From Candidatus Bathyoplasma sp. NZ (GTDB lineage: Bacteria > Bacillota_I > Bacilli_A > MAG-NZ), in NCBI GenBank assembly GCA_013332095.1, contig JABENI010000002.1, positions 1 to 64,000 on the forward strand: a stretch of 64,000 nucleotides of DNA, given 5' to 3'. Positions 19,846 through 31,211 of the stretch are shown piece by piece. Made by a program: the position numbers and the translations under genes. Within the stretch, counting starts at the first letter, position 1. Each line of letters opens with the position of its first letter. The notes beneath the pieces are model-generated. The model was not told the origin of the DNA. It saw only the letters and a program-made list of their open reading frames with translations, and did not search any database.

Positions 19846-19854
19846 AAAATATCA
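19846..19854 (-). promoter_or_regulatory. Extended -10-like promoter of the 471-aa surface gene
   Basis: The minus strand reads TGATATTTT, 35 bases before the ATG, in the family context CCCATATTA. It is weaker than the other three because the -10 hexamer is TATTTT. Confidence 0.4.
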
Positions 19855-19909
19855 TAATATGGGAAAATTTGCTATTTTTTAGTTTTTTTAGTCAATTAGT
19901 TAACATTTT

Positions 19910-20480
19910 AAATTCTAATACTAATATTATTAGTCAGTTTTTTTCTACTACGGTTGTACAACTACTACTTTCCACTTTCATCTACTTCAATTTCTAATGT
20001 TATTTTTTTCTTAAACTAATTCTTTTAATTTCAATATATACACTACAATTAAACTTACCCATTTTAGTTTTAATTATCTTTTAACATATTTCTAATTTTT
20101 GTCTCATCTCTATCAATAATTTTTTTATATCAATTCGAATTTGTTAATTTTATTATTTCACAGGAATCAATGTTAAGCACTTGCAGATAGATTACTTTCT
20201 TCTGTAGTAAATGGTTATTATTCACTATCCCTTTCCAATTACCATCTACTTTTGCTACTTTATTTGATTCTAGACACATTACTTTATTATTTACTAATTT
20301 TAATTTTGTTAACTTAAATTTACTTTGAGTTGTTAAATCCCTTTGCTACATCCACTTTTATTTCAATTATCCTTATTTTTAGTGTACTTTCCTTTTCTTA
20401 ATCTATAGTGTTTTCGTGTTATTAATACAGTATATCGAATATTTTACTATCTAATTTCTTTCAATATTTGAGATTACTTC
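19910..20480 (-). repeat. U-block copy 4
   Basis: Homologous to the blocks at 160-720, 5330-5900 and 16180-16920. Unlike those, it is not followed by an IS3 relic: similarity ends near 20480. From 20481 to about 20800 no gene is seen, only an unplaced broken minus-strand reading (NSFNKIFKKLSSYIREVISN). Confidence 0.6.
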
Positions 20481-20801
20481 TCTAATATAACTGCTTGATA
20501 ATTTTTTAAATATTTTGTTAAAACTATTATTTGTCTGATGTCTCACTGCTTCTGGTTTTTCATGTTGCATTTGCTATTATTACTAACTAGGTTACATCAT
20601 CTATTTTTTTGTTTTTTATAAAAATAATTATTTCTACAATATTTTTATTTCAACAAGATAACTATTTAAATATTTATATCTTATCATCTCTTACGTAATT
20701 AGGTTTTTGGTGTATTTTAATATTTTTTTTATTTCTTGATATAGAGGTAATTTTATCTTTTTTATTTCTAATTGATGTGTGCACCAATTTATAGATAAAT
20801 T

Positions 20802-20826
20802 AAAAATAGAGAGTTTACTCTCTATT
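20802..20826 (-). terminator. Second terminator downstream of spoIIQ-like gene
   Basis: A 9-bp perfect stem AATAGAGAG (20805-20813) / CTCTCTATT (20818-20826) with a TTTA loop is followed on the minus strand by TTTTTAATTTA. It lies exactly 100 bases beyond a near-identical hairpin at 20905-20926. Confidence 0.75.
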
Positions 20827-20900
20827 AATTTTCAATATTTTAAATATTATTTTTTTATTTTTGACCTTTTAATTAAATAGGTCTATCAATTATGACAAAA

Positions 20901-20926
20901 TTAAAATAGAGAGTTTCCTCTCTATT
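20901..20926 (-). terminator. Terminator overlapping the stop codon of the spoIIQ-like gene
   Basis: Stem AATAGAGAG (20905-20913) / CTCTCTATT (20918-20926), loop TTTC, then TTTTAATTTTG on the minus strand. The TAG stop of the gene (20922-20924) lies inside the upstream arm. Confidence 0.8.
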
Positions 20927-21602
20927 CAATTTCTGATAATTTAGTTCCTACGTTTTTCTCAGCATTGACTTTTTTATCATCTTTGATCATTGTTAACCTT
21001 ATATGTTTTCCATTAGTTTCTTCAATTTCACAAATACCAGCTGAACCTATAACATCACCTTGTTTAACTGTTTGGTCTAATTCAACATTGATTTTTTCTA
21101 AGCTAGCATATTTTGTAATCAAACCGTTAACATGTGTGATTTCAATTTCATTTCCGTATAGTATGCTTGTACTAATGTCTGTTACCGTACCACTAAATAC
21201 ACTAACTACGTTAAAATTATCTTTACTAACTGCTTTGTAATTTGTAGATGTACTGTTTTGTACTACATTTTTGTAAACTATTAATGCACCTAATCTTTCT
21301 TCTTCACTTGCATTAACATCGTAAAATCTACCGATAACTTCAAAATCCATACCTGTTTCTACTGGGACAACCATCTTTTCTTCTTGTGGTTGTTCATTTT
21401 TTATGTCTGTGTCATCATCGTCGAACTCGTCATTATAATCCATATCGTCATTAATTAGACCATCCACTGGTTGTGGTATTTCTTCAGGAGTATTAGTTAA
21501 TACGTTTATTAGTGAAAAAGTACTAAATGCCACTAACAATATTCCTAAAAAAACAAAAACTTGTCTCTTCTCTTTGAATGCTTTAACCATAAAATCTTTC
21601 AT
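20922..21602 (-). CDS. spoIIQ: SpoIIQ-like LytM/M23-fold protein, probably non-catalytic
   Basis: 226 aa: a short cytoplasmic start, one membrane helix (~16-36, VFVFLGILLVAFSTFSLINV), an acidic Asp/Glu linker (~45-75), and a degenerate M23/LytM beta-barrel (~120-215) with GNEIEITHVNGLITKYASLE and VKQGDVIGSAG. In active M23 peptidases an HxxxD and an HxH motif bind zinc. Here the first is absent (the matching stretch is SKDNFNVVSVFSGTV) and only one His (GKHIRL) remains, so it is probably structural. In Bacillus, SpoIIQ in the forespore membrane binds SpoIIIAH across the septum. Position next to spoIID, 53 bases downstream and past the atp operon, matches Bacillus gene order and supports the name. 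Terminators follow at 20905 and 20805. Confidence 0.75.
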   Translation of the reverse strand: MKDFMVKAFKEKRQVFVFLGILLVAFSTFSLINVLTNTPEEIPQPVDGLINDDMDYNDEFDDDDTDIKNEQPQEEKMVVPVETGMDFEVIGRFYDVNASEEERLGALIVYKNVVQNSTSTNYKAVSKDNFNVVSVFSGTVTDISTSILYGNEIEITHVNGLITKYASLEKINVELDQTVKQGDVIGSAGICEIEETNGKHIRLTMIKDDKKVNAEKNVGTKLSEIE

Positions 21603-21655
21603 TTTATCACCTCATGTTTAGTATGTTTAGGTAATTAATAATTTATTCAAAATTT

Positions 21656-22684
21656 TTACATTTTATAGTTAATAATTTCGATATTGGAATAATAATGATT
21701 TAAAATTTGTCTATAAGAGTATCCTTCTAAACTCATTCCATAAGCTCCATACTGACTCATTCCTACTAAATGACCATTGCCGTAATTAGTTATAATTACT
21801 GTATCATCTACAATTTCAGTAGTAAAGGATGGTGATTTTAAACTCAATGCTCTCCTTAAATCATCATTTGAGACTTCTCTACTTTGAATCGTTATGCTAC
21901 TAAAAAGACCTGTATCACCACTGACAAATTTTATTTCTTCCGGATTGTTAATATCTGTGGAAAAATAGTCATTTATCAAATCAATATATTGATCTAAATC
22001 ATAAGTAGTATAAGTTTCTAAAGTTGTAACATTAACTTCATAAGGAGATATTACGCTTTTCAAATATGCTTTTTCAAACCAAATGTAACTTGAATCTTGC
22101 GTGTAGCCATTACTTTTAGCAAAATAGACAGCATCAATTAATTTGTCTTGATAACTTAATACTTCATTTTGAGTACTTAAAACAACATTTTTTAATTTTT
22201 GATAATAAAGGTCGTAATCTAACCCATATTTTTCTTTCATTTCATTTTTAGACATGTAAACTTGATTTAAAGTCGAATTTTCAATATAACTGTGAGTTTT
22301 TAAATATTTGTACACGTAGGTTCTCGCAGCCACTGCCTGAGCTTTTAAAGCTTCACAATCCCATGATGCCGGCATCTCTTTCCCTACTACTCCGATTAAA
22401 TAATTGTCTAAACCGATATTAAATTCGTTATCAACATTAACCACGAAGCTGTTATTTAGACTTAAGTCAGAACTGTTTTCAAAACTGCATACATCATTAT
22501 TTTTAACCATAAATGGTTCTTCGTCTAAAACTATTTTTTCTTCATTTTCGGTGAGATTATCTTTACTAGAATCAAAGCCAAAATATTTTCCTATTCCAGT
22601 TTTCCCAACGAAAAAATTTATACTAAAATAAGGAATACTATAAATTAGCACAATTATTAATATAAATTTTAAGGTCTTTTTCAT
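21656..22684 (-). CDS. spoIID: Stage II sporulation protein D, peptidoglycan lytic transglycosylase
   Basis: 342 aa with an N-terminal membrane helix (~5-25) and an external SpoIID domain. Recognisable motifs are LDNYLIGVVGKEMPASWDCE (containing the catalytic Glu known from the family), ALKAQAVAARTYVYKYL, and near the C-terminus GNGHLVGMSQYGAYGMSLEG followed by YRQILNHYYSNIEI. In Bacillus it cleaves septal peptidoglycan during engulfment with SpoIIM and SpoIIP, from the mother-cell side. It lies between atpC and the spoIIQ-like gene, as in Bacillus except that murA and ywmB are absent. The upstream region carries a candidate sigma-E promoter. Confidence 0.93.
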   Translation of the reverse strand: MKKTLKFILIIVLIYSIPYFSINFFVGKTGIGKYFGFDSSKDNLTENEEKIVLDEEPFMVKNNDVCSFENSSDLSLNNSFVVNVDNEFNIGLDNYLIGVVGKEMPASWDCEALKAQAVAARTYVYKYLKTHSYIENSTLNQVYMSKNEMKEKYGLDYDLYYQKLKNVVLSTQNEVLSYQDKLIDAVYFAKSNGYTQDSSYIWFEKAYLKSVISPYEVNVTTLETYTTYDLDQYIDLINDYFSTDINNPEEIKFVSGDTGLFSSITIQSREVSNDDLRRALSLKSPSFTTEIVDDTVIITNYGNGHLVGMSQYGAYGMSLEGYSYRQILNHYYSNIEIINYKM

Positions 22685-22760
22685 TTAATCACTACTTACA
22701 AGTAAATTATTTGCCGTATTTATGTAAATATTTTAACAAAAAAAAACATAAACACACTAA

Positions 22761-22790
22761 ATAGTATGAATTTATTTAGTAAAAATATAC
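22761..22790 (-). promoter_or_regulatory. Candidate sigma-E (mother-cell) promoter of spoIID
   Basis: The minus strand has a -35-like GTATATT (complement of 22784-22790), a 15-base spacer, and CATACTAT (complement of 22761-22768). This resembles the Bacillus sigma-E pattern (xATATT, 14-15 bases, CATACAnT). It lies 77 bases upstream of the spoIID start, and no sigma-A -10 is as good nearby. In Bacillus spoIID is a sigma-E gene. Confidence 0.5.
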
Positions 22791-22842
22791 TGAAACTTAA
22801 AAATAAAAATGTTTTTTTCTACCTTATAATGATTGTTGTTCT

Positions 22843-22868
22843 AAAAAAAAAAAGCTAATAAATTTAGC
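22843..22868 (-). terminator. Terminator of the atp operon
   Basis: On the minus strand GCTAA-ATTTA-TTAGC, extendable to about 8 pairs with one G-U using flanking A/T bases, is followed by 11 Ts. It starts four bases after the atpC stop codon. Confidence 0.85.
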
Positions 22869-22871
22869 CTT

Positions 22872-23264
22872 TTATTTTATTTCACTTGCTTTAATTTTTT
22901 TAATATTTTTTTGTAAATCACGTTCATTAATTAAAAAATTTACATTTTTCTTTTTAAGTGATTGATCGGTTTTTTTTCTGTTTTCGAGTAAAAGTTTTTT
23001 TGCTTCTTCTAGTGTACTTGCGCTAGTAGCTTCTTGAGCAATAACTGTTACCACGTTATTCGATTGTTCAAGTACTCCTCCTGCTATAAAAATAAACGTT
23101 TCTTGATTCTCATCTCTAGTTTTAATGTACCCTTCAGTAATTGCTGCTACAACAGGTACATGGTCTTTTAAAATTGCAAATTCACCTTCAGCCGCTGACA
23201 CTAAAACAAATTTACTTTCACCTTCGAATACTAGCCCGTTAGGAGCTGAAATTGAAATTTTCAT
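22872..23264 (-). CDS. atpC: F-type ATP synthase epsilon subunit
   Basis: 130 aa, last gene of the atp operon, 14 bases after atpD. The N-terminal beta-barrel is clear (ISAPNGLVFEGESKFVLVSA, GEFAILKDHVPVVAAITEG, FIFIAGGVLEQSNNVVTVIA), followed by the C-terminal helical hairpin (TLEEAKKLLLENRKK and a lysine-rich tail). It belongs to the central stalk of F1 and modulates ATPase activity. Usual length for the family. Confidence 0.95.
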   Translation of the reverse strand: MKISISAPNGLVFEGESKFVLVSAAEGEFAILKDHVPVVAAITEGYIKTRDENQETFIFIAGGVLEQSNNVVTVIAQEATSASTLEEAKKLLLENRKKTDQSLKKKNVNFLINERDLQKNIKKIKASEIK

Positions 23265-23278
23265 TTTCTCACGCTCCT

Positions 23279-27065
<3,787 letters not shown>

Positions 27066-27082
27066 TTAATTTCACCCCGATC

Positions 27083-27601
27083 TTAAACTAATTTAGATTT
27101 CAAATCTTCTAATTTTCTTTTAAAAGTATCATCCAATATCTTGCCATTAAATTCTAAACGAATTCCACCGATAACAGTATTATCAACTATCGGCTCTAAC
27201 TTGATTTTCTTTTTATGAATACTTTCTAGTTTTTGTTTTAATTCGTCTTGTTTACTACTATTTATCTTTTCTTTAGTAAATACTTTAACGACCATTATAT
27301 TATTATCTTTATTAATTAAAGAAACAAATTCATCATAAACTATATTTATAATTTCAAATCGGCCATTATCAATTAACACATAGATAAAATATTTAAAATC
27401 AACATCAAATGATTTTAAAATATCTTTAATCAGTTCTTTTTTCTCACCAACATTAATTTTAGGATGAGACATAATATTTATAAAACCATCATTTTCCTTG
27501 ATAGAATCAGCAAATACCTTAAATTCATCAAATATCAAATCTAATTTATTTAAGTCTCTTGAAAAATCAAAGAGAGCCAAAGCGTACTCTTTACTTAGCA
27601 T
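27083..27601 (-). CDS. atpH: F-type ATP synthase delta subunit
   Basis: 172 aa from the ATG at 27601 (MLSKEYALALFDFSRDLN), nine bases after GGAGG. A TTG at 27610 is also in frame but directly abuts the GGAGGT, so it is a poor start. It overlaps the end of atpF by 11 bases, suggesting translational coupling. The C-terminal part (VDNTVIGGIRLEFNGKILDD...LEDLKSKL) is the conserved delta/OSCP signature. It connects F1 to the b-subunit stator. Confidence 0.93.
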   Translation of the reverse strand: MLSKEYALALFDFSRDLNKLDLIFDEFKVFADSIKENDGFINIMSHPKINVGEKKELIKDILKSFDVDFKYFIYVLIDNGRFEIINIVYDEFVSLINKDNNIMVVKVFTKEKINSSKQDELKQKLESIHKKKIKLEPIVDNTVIGGIRLEFNGKILDDTFKRKLEDLKSKLV

Positions 27602-28124
27602 CCTGATCAACCTCCGAAATAAATTGATTAATTACACTCTCGTGTTTGTCTTTATCAACTTCTTCGTCTATAATTTTTTCAGCTACTTTAAAAGCCACAT
27701 TAACAATTTCATCTTTAAGATCTTTCTTAGCTTTTTCTATTTCTAATTCAATATCTGCTTTTGCTTTATTTAGTTTTTCAACTGCCTCTAAATTAGCATC
27801 TTTTAAGATGTCAGATTTCTCTACTTCTGCTCTTACTTTCGAAGCTGCTAAAATGTTTTTAGCTTCATCTCTTGCGCTTGCCAATTTACTCTCTAACTGT
27901 TCTTTAATTGCATTAGCATCTTCATTAGCTTTTTTCGCTCCCTCTAAATCATTGACAACTAGTTCTTGACGTTGTTCTAATAATTCAGTAACAGGTTTCC
28001 ATAAAAACTTCCATATGAAACCAAATAAAATAAGAGTTGCTAATAACTGTATACCGATTTGTCCGATATCAATCCCTAATCCATCTTCTATAAAAACAGG
28101 TATTTTCTTAAGGAATTCATCCAT
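27591..28124 (-). CDS. atpF: F-type ATP synthase b subunit
   Basis: 177 aa: an N-terminal membrane helix (~24-44, IQLLATLILFGFIWKFLWKP) and a long charged coiled coil (EQRQELVVNDLEGAKKANED and following), the stator stalk of Fo. It lies 29 bases after atpE. Length and composition are typical. Confidence 0.95.
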   Translation of the reverse strand: MDEFLKKIPVFIEDGLGIDIGQIGIQLLATLILFGFIWKFLWKPVTELLEQRQELVVNDLEGAKKANEDANAIKEQLESKLASARDEAKNILAASKVRAEVEKSDILKDANLEAVEKLNKAKADIELEIEKAKKDLKDEIVNVAFKVAEKIIDEEVDKDKHESVINQFISEVDQDAK

Positions 28125-28153
28125 AGCAAGACCTCCTTATTCTTCTATTTAAA

Positions 28154-28429
<276 letters not shown>

Positions 28430-29095
28430 CTAATTTTCCTCTAAATCTAATTGCATTGACACAAATATCGTTGTCAATAAAACAAATACTACTGCTTGAA
28501 TTCCTCCAAAGAAGATATCAAATATTCCGTGAAGAGCTGGTGTTACCAAAAAGGCCCAATTGCCTAAAACACCATAAACCAATCCTGTGATAATCATTCC
28601 TGATAAGATATTCCCAAACAAACGCAAACTAAGTGATATCGGCATGGCTATTTCTCCGATAATGTTCATCGGTAATAAAAAACTCATCGGTTCTAAATAT
28701 CCTTTCAGATAACTTTTAATTCCCTGTGAAAAAATTCCGCTTATGTGAACTATAAAAAAGCTGATTAAGGCTAATCCAAAAGTTACATTAAGACTTGCCG
28801 TCGGTGGTCTAACACCGAATAACCCCGCCATATTACTCACGATTAAAAACAGTCCTAGCGTGAGAATATACGGGGCATAAGTCCGCCAGTATTTCCCAAA
28901 GTAATTTTTTGAATAATTATTAACAAACCCAACGATTAACTCTAGTAATAACATTATTCCTTTAGGTTTATCAGTTGGTTTTACCTTCCTTATTTTAAAT
29001 CCTAAAATAAAGACCAATAAGCAAAGAATCACCGTAATTAATATCGACACATTTATGCTGGGTGAAAAAAATTTCTCAAAAACGGTTATGTTCAT
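28430..29095 (-). CDS. atpB: F-type ATP synthase a subunit
   Basis: 221 aa, five to six membrane helices. It contains the essential Arg in SLRLFGNILSGMI and the C-terminal helix GIFDIFFGGIQAVVFVLLTT. It forms the ion half-channels beside the c-ring. The stop of atpI touches its start codon (shared base 29095). Twelve bases separate it from atpE. Confidence 0.96.
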   Translation of the reverse strand: MNITVFEKFFSPSINVSILITVILCLLVFILGFKIRKVKPTDKPKGIMLLLELIVGFVNNYSKNYFGKYWRTYAPYILTLGLFLIVSNMAGLFGVRPPTASLNVTFGLALISFFIVHISGIFSQGIKSYLKGYLEPMSFLLPMNIIGEIAMPISLSLRLFGNILSGMIITGLVYGVLGNWAFLVTPALHGIFDIFFGGIQAVVFVLLTTIFVSMQLDLEEN

Positions 29096-29457
29096 TAATC
29101 CCCCCTCCTCACAATTAAAATATATATAAACAGAACAATTTTAACAGACAACATTCCGATAAAAGTAGGTATAATAAAAAACCTACTATCGTAATAGGCA
29201 ACTGCTAAAATAGACCCGTATATAACAAATCTAATAATTTGCATGGACATAGAATATCCCATTCTAGTCCCGACTTCTCTGCTCAACGAAACTTTAATAT
29301 TTTTGATCAAAATAGAATAATTAAACAACGTCGTCGCCGTTCCTAAAATAAAACTAGTGACAAAAATAGGTTTAATAAAGTATAAAATAACTCCCACTAC
29401 TGCTGCATACAGCAGGACTATCGGTATTACTCTATAATATATTTCATTATTTTTCAT
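29095..29457 (-). CDS. atpI: ATP synthase protein I (AtpI)
   Basis: 120 aa, four predicted membrane helices (for example VIPIVLLYAAVVGVILYFI and FFIIPTFIGMLSVKIVLFIY). AtpI proteins assist c-ring assembly or stability. Position between atpZ and atpB is the usual one. It overlaps atpZ by 11 bases and touches atpB. The sequence is weakly conserved, so the call rests on length, topology and context. Confidence 0.85.
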   Translation of the reverse strand: MKNNEIYYRVIPIVLLYAAVVGVILYFIKPIFVTSFILGTATTLFNYSILIKNIKVSLSREVGTRMGYSMSMQIIRFVIYGSILAVAYYDSRFFIIPTFIGMLSVKIVLFIYILIVRRGD

Positions 29458-29671
29458 CCTTTTTTCCCCGCTTCATAACATAAATAATCATCGAGCCCAA
29501 TCCTCCATATATTCCTATTATTCCAAACAGGAAGGCGAGTAAATCGTTTTCGATACCCAATTTTTTATCTAGCCAATTCCCAAAATATAACCCTAAAATA
29601 ACTAACACAATAGTTTGAATTAAAAATTGGGTTACGATGGCATACAACTTAAAATATTTTTTAAATTTCAT
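29447..29671 (-). CDS. atpZ: AtpZ/AtpR-type small membrane protein of the atp operon
   Basis: 74 aa with two membrane helices (FLIQTIVLVILGLYFGNWLD and LLAFLFGIIGIYGGLGSMII) around a GNWLDKKLG motif, typical of AtpZ/AtpI-family proteins. Its ATG follows the rpiB stop by one base (TAAGATG), so translation is probably coupled. AtpZ has been implicated in ATP synthase assembly or ion handling. Confidence 0.85.
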   Translation of the reverse strand: MKFKKYFKLYAIVTQFLIQTIVLVILGLYFGNWLDKKLGIENDLLAFLFGIIGIYGGLGSMIIYVMKRGKKDEK

Positions 29672-29672
29672 C

Positions 29673-30101
29673 TTAGTTCTCGATGGCCTGAATTCTTCTC
29701 AGGTGCCGTCCACCGGCAAATTCTGTTTTTAACCAAATATCGACAATCTCCAATGCTGTATCATGGTCTACAATTCTTCCTCCCATAGCTAAAACATTAG
29801 AATCATTGTGTTCTCTGGTCAATTTTGCACTTGTAATATCATGAACTAAAGCACAACGAATGCCTTTTACTTTATTAGCAGCGATACTAATTCCTATTCC
29901 CGTACCACAAACTACTATTCCTCTATCGTATTGCTGATCGCTGACTGCCACTGCTACTTTTTTCCCGTATTCAGGATAATCAACACTTTCAGTGCTGTAA
30001 CATCCGGCGTCAAAAAAGTCCAAATTTTGCTTTTTTATGTGGTCAATTATCTTCTTTTTCAGACTAAAACCGCCATGATCTGAGCCAATTATTATTTTCA
30101 T
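29673..30101 (-). CDS. rpiB: Ribose-5-phosphate isomerase B
   Basis: 142 aa, the length of RpiB/LacAB-family enzymes. His9 in GSDHGG and Cys65 in VVCGTGIGIS are the catalytic positions of the family; HDITSAKLTREHNDSNVLAM and the Arg-rich HLRRIQ end also match. It converts ribose-5-phosphate and ribulose-5-phosphate in the pentose phosphate pathway. First gene of the transcription unit leading into the atp genes. B. subtilis also has rpiB (ywlF) just upstream of atp, with glyA and upp between; here these are missing. Confidence 0.95.
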   Translation of the reverse strand: MKIIIGSDHGGFSLKKKIIDHIKKQNLDFFDAGCYSTESVDYPEYGKKVAVAVSDQQYDRGIVVCGTGIGISIAANKVKGIRCALVHDITSAKLTREHNDSNVLAMGGRIVDHDTALEIVDIWLKTEFAGGRHLRRIQAIEN

Positions 30102-30123
30102 TTGTTTGTCCTCACTCTAAAAA

Positions 30124-30152
30124 ATATTATCATATTTTATCAACATAATCAA
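30124..30152 (-). promoter_or_regulatory. Candidate promoter of the rpiB-atp operon
   Basis: On the minus strand TTGATT (complement of 30147-30152) lies 15 bases before GATAAT (complement of 30126-30131), or 17 bases before the overlapping TAATAT. Both sit 20-30 bases upstream of the rpiB start and between that gene and the terminator at 30189-30209. Confidence 0.45.
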
Positions 30153-30188
30153 ATATTTTTTTTAAATATCTCTCACATTCTTATAAAA

Positions 30189-30209
30189 TAAAAAACAACT
30201 TAAAAGTTG
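30189..30209 (-). terminator. Terminator after the GNAT-like gene
   Basis: The minus-strand stem CAACTT-TT-AAGTTG (30196-30209) is followed by TTTTTTATTTTAT. It separates the prmC-sua5-spoIIR unit from rpiB-atp. Confidence 0.75.
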
Positions 30210-30217
30210 CTTTTTCA

Positions 30218-30655
30218 TTAATTGCTAATTTTATATTCTAAAACTTTAGAATTTTTCATACTGGTATGAATTAAATTTTTTTCTGTTAAAATCACTTTTT
30301 CATTTGCTAACTCTTTAAATCCTAACTCTTTTAATAAGTTATAGACATTGTCGTCGTTGATGATTGCCACTATTTGTTCAAATTTATTTTCAACAATGTT
30401 TCTTTTAACATCTTCAATTAAATGTAAAATATCTTCTTGATTAATTTTGCTTTTAAAAATAAAATACCTGAGCAGTGCCAGATGGTTAAAATCCTCAAAT
30501 GCCAACAATCCCATAATTTCTTCATCTATGGCAATTGAACCATTTATCAAAACTTTTTCATCAAACGACTCTAAACTTTTTACTCCGTCTAAAAAAATTT
30601 TTAAACTTTCTAATTCACTATCATTCATTTCATTAATTCTCTTTATTTCATTCAA
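30218..30655 (-). CDS. Small GNAT-like protein, possibly the YwlB counterpart
   Basis: About 145 aa. I place the start at the TTG at 30655 (MNEIKRINEMNDSELESL), five bases after AGGTGATAAC; the GTG at 30664 lies inside that ribosome binding site. The fold pattern resembles a diverged GNAT acyltransferase: beta hairpin EEIMGLLAFEDFNHLALLRY, helix ILHLIEDVKRNIVE, strand QIVAIINDD, helix VYNLLKELGFKEL. The canonical acetyl-CoA loop (Q/RxxGxG/A) is not seen. Position beside spoIIR matches ywlB, a GNAT gene, in B. subtilis. Function is unknown; it may not bind acetyl-CoA. Confidence 0.55.
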   Translation of the reverse strand: MNEIKRINEMNDSELESLKIFLDGVKSLESFDEKVLINGSIAIDEEIMGLLAFEDFNHLALLRYFIFKSKINQEDILHLIEDVKRNIVENKFEQIVAIINDDNVYNLLKELGFKELANEKVILTEKNLIHTSMKNSKVLEYKISN

Positions 30656-30685
30656 AGTTATCACCTATATAAACATATGTTATAT

Positions 30686-31159
30686 TTATTTAAATAATTC
30701 GTTTAATTTTTCTAATACCCAAAAACTTATTTTTACTTCCTCACCTTGCAGCACTTGATCACTAACGATGAACCAAGAATTTTTACCATTAGCTACTCCT
30801 AATTTAACAACCAGCGAGGGATATTCTTTATTTTCTAAAATTTTTCCCTCGTACGCTTTTATCGGAAAATAATTTTCCCCCACATTTACTGTGAAATCAT
30901 CGGTATATTTCGCAATAACATTTTCGATGTAACCACGGTATTTTCTAGAATAACTCAAAGGATCTTCAACATCTTGATAGACCTTTTTTAATTGTTCAAT
31001 AATCTCTTCCTTAAGCTCAATATTTTCCTCATTATTATTTTCAGCAATTACTCTAACTCTAAACTCCTTGCTGTAGTCCACTTGCTCATCACTTTTTGAT
31101 CCACTGCTAACAACCGATATCACTATTAAACAAATTGCTAAACCAAAAATATATTTCAT
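30686..31159 (-). CDS. spoIIR: Stage II sporulation protein R
   Basis: 157 aa from the ATG at 31159 (MKYIFGLAICLIVISVVSSG), which has AGGGGTGAT upstream; the open frame extends eight codons further without a ribosome binding site. A signal segment is followed by the SpoIIR domain: RVRVIAENNNEENIELKEEI near the N-terminus (usual RVIANSDxxxDQxLKxxVRD) and, later, YPSLVVKLGVANGKNSWFIV (usual LPAGxYxALRVxIGxGxGxNWWCV). In Bacillus it is made in the forespore and signals through SpoIIGA to activate pro-sigma-E. The domain is shorter and more diverged than in Bacillus, but context (sua5/ywlC on one side, the ywlB-like gene on the other) agrees. Confidence 0.8.
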   Translation of the reverse strand: MKYIFGLAICLIVISVVSSGSKSDEQVDYSKEFRVRVIAENNNEENIELKEEIIEQLKKVYQDVEDPLSYSRKYRGYIENVIAKYTDDFTVNVGENYFPIKAYEGKILENKEYPSLVVKLGVANGKNSWFIVSDQVLQGEEVKISFWVLEKLNELFK

Positions 31160-31211
31160 AAAAATCACCCCTAAATATAGCATTTAAAGATGACTTATTT
31201 TTTATACCTAT

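Noticed and set aside
21603-21655. A second sigma-E promoter before the spoIIQ-like gene (GAATAAA ... CATACTAA)
   Set aside because: The spacing is about 16 bases and the -10 lacks the final T, so it is too weak to list; in Bacillus spoIIQ is transcribed by sigma-F.
31160-31211. Sigma-F promoter before spoIIR (GTATA box)
   Set aside because: A GTATA is present, but no GG-rich -10 follows at the right distance.
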